Assembly: GCF_010389155.1 (NCBI RefSeq) | Contig: NC_057767.1 | Coordinates: 10,140,533-10,204,532, forward strand | Length of the DNA stretch: 64,000 nucleotides | Direction of reading: 5' to 3' | Source of the DNA: Erigeron canadensis | Taxonomy: Eukaryota > Streptophyta > Magnoliopsida > Asterales > Asteraceae | In this document: piece by piece, positions 57,286 through 64,000 of the stretch | Layout: every line of letters starts with the position of its first letter | How positions within the stretch are numbered: the stretch's first letter is position 1 | Program-made: the position numbers and the translations under genes | Notes under the pieces: generated by a model | What the model was told of the DNA's origin: nothing | What the model saw: the letters and a program-made list of their open reading frames with translations, nothing else | The model's database searches: none

Positions 57286-60200
57286 TTAATGAGGATTTAA
57301 CATACCCAGTTCACTGATGAGATGTTTAAAAGTCTTTTCATCAAGAGGTTTTGTAAAAACATCAGCTAACTGTTTATCAGTGGGGATGAAATGTATTTCA
57401 ATATCTCCTTTCATAACATGATCACGAATGAAGTGATACCTGATATCAATATGCTTTGTCTTTGAGTGCATCACTGGGTTGTGAGATATAGCAATAGCAC
57501 TGGTGTTGTCACAAAAGATTGGGGTTCTTGTAAATTTCATGCCATAATCAAGTAACTGGTTTTTGATCCAGAGAATCTGGGCACAGCAACTGGCCGCAGA
57601 AATGTATTCTGCCTCAGCAGTAGACATTGAGACTGAAGTCTGCTTCTTACTTGTCCAACTCACCAGTTTTCCCCTAGGAAATGACATCCACCAGTTGTGG
57701 ATTTTCTATCAATCTTACAACCTGCATGATCTGAATCTGAATAACCCATTAGATCTAACCCTGAGCCTTTGGGATACCAAAGACCAAGGCTAGGGCACCC
57801 TTTCAGGTACCTGAAAATGCGTTTAACAGCATGCAAGTGTGATTCTTTTGGATTTGCCTGAAATCTGGCACATAAACATGTTGCAAACATTATATCTGGT
57901 CGACTGGCAGTTAGATACATCAGTGAACCAACCATTCCACGATATTCTTTTTGGTCCACTGGTTTTCCATTTGGGTCAGAGTCCAAATTTAATGGAGCTG
58001 AAATAGGTGTGGTTTTTGATGGGATTGAATCAAATTTGTATTTTCTCAACAAATCTCTGACATATTTTCTTGGTTAATAAAAATACCATCCATGGTTTGT
58101 TTAATTTGTAAACCTAAGAAAAATGTTAATTCACCCATTAAACTCATCTCATATTCTTGAGACATAATTTTTGAAAACCTTTTACACATTCCATCATCAG
58201 TTGACCCAAATATAATATCATCAACATAAATTTGTACCAGCAAGATATCACCTTTTTCTTTCAAGATGAACAAGGTATTATCTATTGCACCTCTTTGAAA
58301 ACCATTTTTGAGAAGATGTTTAGTTAGAGTATCATACCAGGCTCTTGGGGCTTGTCGAAGACCATATAAAGCTTTGTTCAGTCTATATACCCAATGTGGA
58401 TGCTTTTCATTTATGAAGCCTGGAGTCTGCGTAACATACACTTCTTCTTCCAATGTGCCATTCAGAAACGCACTTTTTACATCCATCTGGAAAACCTTGA
58501 ATTGTAAGTGAGCAGCATAAGCCAAGAAAATTCTGATGGCTTCAAGTCTTGCAACTGGAGCAAAAGTTTCATCGAAATCAACACCTTCTGCTGACAATAA
58601 CCCTTGGCAACTAATCTAGCTTTGTTTCTGACAACGTTGCCATCTTCATCCATCTTGTTCCGGTAGACCCACCTCGTTCCAATGGGTTCTCTCTTTAACC
58701 CTGGAGGACAAGGAACAAGCTCCCAAACATTGTTCCTTTCGAACTGGTTGAGTTCTTCTTGCATAGCTTCAACCCAGCTTGGATCTGCCATAGCCTCGTC
58801 AATCTTCTTCGGTTCAATTAGTGATAAGAAGGTGACGTTCAAGCATTGATCACTTGTGGCTCTTCTAGTCTGAACCCCACTATCTGGATTGCCAATAATC
58901 TGCTCAATGGGATGAGCAGCAGTCCATTTAGTGTATTGACTAGGTTGGTGTAATACAACATCAGTGCAAGACACCTGACGATCTCCAACTGTTGCAGCAA
59001 CAGGAGGAGAATCAGTCCAAACTACTTCAACTTCATCATTATTGTCAACTGAAGAGTTAACATGATTATCTTCAAACAAAGGTATCTCTTGAAGAACTGG
59101 AGAAGCTTGTAGTGGTTCTGATGTTGTTGTGGCACGCACATCAGATCCAATTACCAGTTTTTCAGGTAGGTTAAAACTGATAGAAGGATAGAATGAGGTG
59201 TCACAGAAGTTCTTCTTTACCTTAACTGGTTCCAAGACTTGGTGTTTGGAAACATTTTCTGGTGTACTAACTGATTGATGAACCTGATCAGATACACCAA
59301 AATCAACTGGGACAACTGAAGATAAATCAAGGGTTGGTCTTTTGTTGATTGCTTCATTTGATTCATCGAACGTGACATGAATTGTCTCATGTACCTTTTG
59401 GAGTCTATAATTATAAACTCTATAGGCTTTTCTAATATTTGAATACCCCACAAAGACACCTTCGTCAGCTTTTGCATCGAATTTTCCCAACTGACTGGAA
59501 TCGTTTAAAATGTAAACTGGACAGCCAAATACATGGAAATATCCAACATTTGGCTTACGATTCCTGAGGACTTCATAGGCAGTCTTCCTATGTCTCTTGA
59601 CATAAACTGACCGGTTTTGGGTGTGACACGCAGTTGCTACAGCTTCAGCCCAAAAACAGGTGGGAAGACCAGATTCAGATAACATACTTCTGGCAGCTTC
59701 AATCAATGTGCGATTCTTCCTTTCAACCACACCATTTTGTTCTGGAGAACGAGCTGACGAGAAGTTTGAGAAACGCCAGTGTCAGTGCAAAATGTCTCCA
59801 ATTCTTTATTCATGAATTCTGTACCGTTATCACTTCGCAACTGACAAACTTTCTTGGTAAACTTGAGCTCAATTCGCTTGATGAGAGAGATAATTTCACC
59901 AGATGCATCACTCTTTGATCTGATAAATATCACCCAACAAAATCTGGTGTATTCATCGACCACAACCAAAGTGTACCTTTTACCAGCTTTAGTTTGAACA
60001 TTCACTGGACCAAAAGGTCCATATGAAGCATGTGAAGAGGTTCAGTGATGCTGAAATTCTGTTTGGTCTTGAAACTGGCTCTTTTCTTTTTGCCCATTTC
60101 ACACCCTGGACATGGCTTCTCCCTTTAAAGGAAAACAAAGGTATCCCATCAACTAGTTGCTTTCTTGACAACTTGTTAATGTTTTTGAAGTTAAGATGGG

Positions 60201-60602
60201 ATAACCGTTTATGCCACAGCCAGTTGGTGTCCTCATCAACCTTGACATAGAAACAATGCTCTTTTGAGTAGGCTCCATGTTCATGATGTACACATTCCCT
60301 TTTCTTGGTGCAATCATTACTACCTTCCAATCCTTGTTAAAAACAGTGCCTTGAGCAATGTCGAACAGTACCCTATATCCATCATCACAAAGTTGACTGA
60401 CACTTATCAAGTTATATTTCAAACCATTTACAAATGCAACCTTAGTGAATTGAATCTGCCCATTGTCAACAACACCATATCCTTCAGTTTTCCCACTTCC
60501 ATCATTACCAAATGTCACTGCAGGTCCATCACATGCAGTGAACTCTTCCAGCAGGGGCTTACATCCGGTCATAGTCCGGCCAGCTGCGCTGTCCAGATAC
60601 AA
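57286..60602 (-). pseudogene. Sirevirus pol (protease, integrase, RT, RNase H), frameshifted
   Basis: From right to left on the plus strand: protease start LDSAAGRTMTG (60600-60560), unusual for the DSG site; GAG-pre-integrase WLWHKRLSHLNF; integrase LRSDNGTEFMN, then EQNGVVERKNRTLIEAARSML-type text split across frames; the KFDAKADEGVFVGYS integrase tail; RT with [40 protein letters not shown] and YVDDIIFGS; RNase H with YSDSDHAG and STAEAEYI; and ADVFTKPL before the stop at 57286. Frames shift near 60160, 59995, 59715, 58600, 58050 and 57670. It is inactive as it stands. Confidence 0.9.
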
Positions 60603-60605
60603 ATA

Positions 60606-63009
60606 TTTTTGTTTCGATCGCCCTGCACACCCAAGTTAGTGATCAGTTATTTTTGTGAACCATCTTTCTTGATGGGTCCACTGGACTTCTTCCGAGAAGT
60701 CCCATGTGCTTGACTAGGTGTTGAACTGGATGAGGAAACTGGAGGGTTCTCTCCAGTTTCTGGAATAAAAACAATTGGTTTCAGTGGAACATTGACCTCC
60801 TTTTTCTTTTCGATGTATGCTCCTTTCTGAGCAGATTGTTTATCTTTGTTTTTGAGGAGGAGTTTTGACAATTTGTTTTTCAACAGAAGAGGATGCACCT
60901 CCTTCCAAATTCTTATTCTGGCAGTACAACTTTGTACCTGCCTGAAAAATTTGGATTTGATTTCCATTCTTACCAAAATGTTTTTTTCTTCAGGCTGCTG
61001 GCCTTTGGACTTTGGCTCAGCGGGGGTTTTAGTCTTTAGAGTTGAGGACTCACTTGACTTATGAGGTAAGGGATTGTCACCATATTCCTTTTTAACTGTA
61101 GCTTTAGCCTTCTTGGCTCCAGTTTTAACCTCAACAGGGTGGTCTTAGTGGATTCAGATTTGATTGTGCCAGAGGAATCATAAGGTGTTTCAATTTAACA
61201 GATTCTGGCAATTGGTGAATTGTGGGTAAAACAGCTGCCATCTGAAGATCACCAGATTTCCAGGCAGTTTTTGAGCATCAATGGTTTTAGAAAAAGCGTC
61301 ATAATTTTTACCAGATGCTTGAACCCAAGAATTAATAACCATATGTTCTTTTTCAAGATCAAATTTCAGTTTTGGTTATCTCTTTCCAATGCCTCGTTTT
61401 TCAAACTGACTCTTAAGAGCCAACTGGACACTTTGCAAATCATTTACTTGACTTTTCATGTTGTTAATTCAACCAAAACTGTTTCTAAATATCTTTCACA
61501 GTCAGTTCTCATGGTTTCAACAAATAACAAGTCATCATTCAATGATTCAGCAATATCCAATTTCAGTTCTGAATCAATTTCGATATCATAATCCTTACCT
61601 TCTTTAAAATGATATCAACCCATCTTCCAGATACAACATCATCCTTCACCACTGGTTGTTGACTCTCCAATGCCATGAAACACAATATCTAATCTCTTCT
61701 TCATCATCAGATGAGTCATCAGAGAGTTCCCATTTCCCTTCAGTTTGAGCCATCATGCACTTGTTCTTTTCTTTCTCATATTTTGTTCAAGAGACATGAG
61801 AGCAATCTGGCCTTAAGTTTCTTGTATTTGGCCTTATAATCATCAGTTTTACAAAGTTTGGGACAATAGGACCAGTTTGGTAGTTCATCTGACTAGATCT
61901 GCATTCCTTCATGAAATGGCCTTTCTACCACATTATAGCAGGTAAGATTAGCCTATCCATTGAGATTGAATGGAAGCATATTGGACCCATTAAATCGATT
62001 AGATTTATGCTAAAACCTATTAAAGGTTTTGCAATCATGGCAACCAGATCATCTCGTCAGTTTCCTCACAACCATCACTGAGATTAGTGGTTAGACAGAG
62101 TTCAAAAAGTTGTTTAAACATTTCCTTCATAGAATGTGACTGGACATTCTCAGTAGATATTAAAGCAGCACAAGGTTGCCCAGAAAAGTTGGCAGCCTTG
62201 GAACTCTGAGCATGGTTAAAGCATCTTGTTCAGCGAGTAATCTTGCTGCATCATTATCTCAGTAAATCTGAAGGCCATAAAGAGAGGCAAGAGTATGGCT
62301 AGTGCAAGGTCTTTCCTTGTCTTAAGACAAGAACCATGTGTGCCATTTGGATGGCAAAACATCACAGAATTTTTCAAGAAGAAATCCTTATCCTTCTCCA
62401 CTCCCAAGCCTCTAAGTTGATTAATTAGGCCAGTAAATCTGGTTAAGTACCAGTAAACTTTCATTGGGAAGAGCAAAGAAGGATTCATACTTCTTGTTGA
62501 GAGCAACCTTTCTAGTGACAATGGTGTCATTTCCTCCTTCAAACTGGAGAACTAATTCATCCACATAGATTTTGCACTTGGAAATAGCACAAGAGTAGGA
62601 ATTAGTTCCTCAGGTATAGCAGAAAGAATCATGTTTTCAGTTTGGTATCAAGATCAACCAATCTGCGATCCTCATCTGACCAATGTTCCTCAGATTTTTC
62701 CCTGGTGCTCTTCTGCCCAGTGGGGTCGAGAAGAGGGCTAACACCACTGGACATGGGTGTATATGGTCCATCCTTAAGGATTTTCAACATATACCTCTCT
62801 ATCCCCCAAAATGCAAGAGCATTCTAGCCTTCCATGTACCAAATGTCTCACATTCCCATCGAATTTGGGAACAGGGAGAGTTGGAGTAATGTACATGAAC
62901 GTGGTTAGCTCCAGGAGTAGGAGGAGGAGGAGGAGGGTTAGTATTTAAGGAGTAGCAATATTAGGATTAGATTCATTTGGACCAGAACCATTCTCACTTC
63001 AGCAGCCAT
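60606..63009 (-). pseudogene. Sirevirus gag, heavily frameshifted
   Basis: Begins at the ATG 63009 (MAAE) just after the PBS. Recognisable pieces alternate between frames: a Pro-run near 62930, FGTWKARML (about 62840), a KSEEHWSDEDRRLVDL-type segment (about 62690), LTRFTGLINQLRGLGVEKD (about 62420), and the remnant of a CCHC zinc knuckle at about 61890-61935 split by a frameshift. Lys-rich text follows (60976-60647) before protease. Frame changes are far denser here than in pol. Confidence 0.75.
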
Positions 63010-63053
63010 CGAAGCAGACCTAGGGTATAGAATTGAAACAATTCAACCTGCCT

Positions 63054-63065
63054 GCTCTGATACCA
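63054..63065 (-). other. Primer-binding site of the Sirevirus-like element
   Basis: Minus strand TGGTATCAGAGC, two bases after the LTR end; complementary to initiator tRNA-Met. Confidence 0.9.
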
Positions 63066-63067
63066 TT

Positions 63068-64000
63068 TTAGTCCCAACTATCACTAGATGGGTGCTGAAG
63101 ACACCTCTATGTCGATGGTGAGTGAACTTTGCAACACGATCAATTAATCTGGATGGACCAGTTTAGTTTGATCGGTGTACCAGTTAACTGGAATTAAGTA
63201 TTAAAGTGACAGAATATTAATACATGCAATAATATAAATGACGAGTATAAAAACTGGTGAGACAATATGTAATTTTCAAGTGTTTTATTTATTAGTTTAA
63301 ATAAAATACAAGGTTGTTGCGGAACCAAGATAATACAAGAATGTAAATATCCTACAACCCATGAATTACAATTGATCTAAACTTGGAAATTCTCCTAAAC
63401 AATCGAACACCTTAGAGTTGTGAATGTTTCTTTTTGCGATTGAGAGATATTGCACAAGTTCACCAAATTGCAGAATATATGTATTTGCAAAGTATTGAAA
63501 CAGCTTGTGCAAGGACCTCTATTATAGTCGAAGATGAGCTGGGGATCTCAACTTCGATGTACAAATATGGTTGACAGCACACAAAAGTATGTTTAAAATC
63601 CTTTGTGTGTGTAAATAAAGTAAGACAAAAGGTTACTTTATTCAACCACTCTACATCTTTTATCTTTATCCAAAGACAATATCATTGTCCGGTTTAAAAG
63701 GATGTAGAGTAAAAAGGTCCTCCTAACAGTGTAAAGCTTTGTAAAGGCATTTACACTGGAGGATTCTCCAGTTGATTGAATGGTTAGATGCAACTGGCGC
63801 TCTTCGCTGCCATTGCCATCTCTATTTTCCATTGTTGTCTTTGACTCAACTGGAAGGTCTTCAGATTCTAGCGCTGATCTCAACTGGAGGAAGTCATCAG
63901 TTGCTAAACCTGTAAATGCAATGGACTTTAATATTTCGGACAATTCCTCAGCTCTCCAGATGTCACTGGAGAGCTCCAGTTTAGTTAAAACTGGACTAAC
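63068..64000 (-). repeat. 5' LTR, cut by the window edge
   Basis: 933 bp present; the window ends at GGACTAAC, so about one base of the LTR is missing. It is about 31 bases shorter than the other LTR through many one- or two-base gaps. Confidence 0.9.

Larger units (their letters stand above)
51616..64000 (-). mobile_element. Sirevirus-like Copia retrotransposon
   Basis: An old LTR element on the minus strand in the order 5' LTR (63068 to window edge), PBS, gag, protease-integrase-RT-RNase H, a long extra ORF, PPT, 3' LTR (51616-52580). The domain order with integrase before RT makes it Copia. A size of about 12.4 kb, the YVDDI-containing RT text [12 protein letters not shown] and an extra ORF after pol point to the Sirevirus lineage. 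Gag and pol are broken by multiple frameshifts. Confidence 0.92.

Overview
This window is nuclear DNA from a flowering plant. Genes are spliced with GT-AG introns, long AT-rich spacers separate them, and plant-type transposable elements of almost every class are present. The gene families (SABATH methyltransferases, a BBD/BFN nuclease, rpS9) and the retroelement types fit a eudicot. The style of the Sirevirus, gypsy and MULE sequences reminds me of Asteraceae, but I cannot prove that from the sequence alone.

Three host loci can be read. (1) A SABATH carboxyl methyltransferase cluster on the + strand. It has two complete four-exon genes (6440-8799, 363 aa; 29080-31843, 364 aa), a broken copy with only the last exon (15831-17160), and a faint 3'-flank relic near 40084-40260. 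(2) A BBD-type bifunctional nuclease gene on the - strand (45168-42041, nine coding exons, 323 aa), with a probable 5'-UTR intron. (3) A 40S ribosomal protein S9 (uS4) copy on the - strand (15448-10318). Its splice phase is still perfect at intron 1, but exon 3 is broken by a deletion and a solo LTR.

The rest is mobile DNA, much of it with readable ends and target-site duplications (TSDs). It includes a 7.75-kb Mutator-like element (32321-40074, 9-bp TSD) that carries a transposase and, facing it, a GRF zinc-finger/transmembrane gene. A second MULE relic sits inside the rpS9 intron (11916-15390) and itself contains a truncated Copia element and a SINE. Smaller MULEs/MITEs lie at 20678-21599, 47048-48207 and 50237-50386, and a foldback element at 49491-50519. 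There are Helitrons at 4071-5439, 17327-18266 and about 45978-46437, several hAT insertions, four SINE loci, gypsy LTR fragments (including a 522-bp triplication at 22366-23934), and a nearly whole 12.4-kb Sirevirus-like Copia element on the - strand (51616 to the window edge). That element's gag-pol is frameshifted, but it keeps an intact 1243-codon ORF between pol and the 3' LTR.

The layout from left to right is: degenerate reverse-transcriptase relic (0-2.5 kb); Helitron/hAT spacer (2.5-6.3 kb); SABATH gene 1; hAT relic and the TE-filled rpS9 locus (9-15.5 kb); SABATH relic with nested insertions (15.8-18.3 kb); spacer with a MULE, a SINE and gypsy LTRs (18.3-28.9 kb); SABATH gene 2; the large MULE (32.3-40.1 kb); the BBD gene and its upstream region (41-47 kb); MITE-rich spacer (47-51.6 kb); and the Sirevirus (51.6-64 kb).
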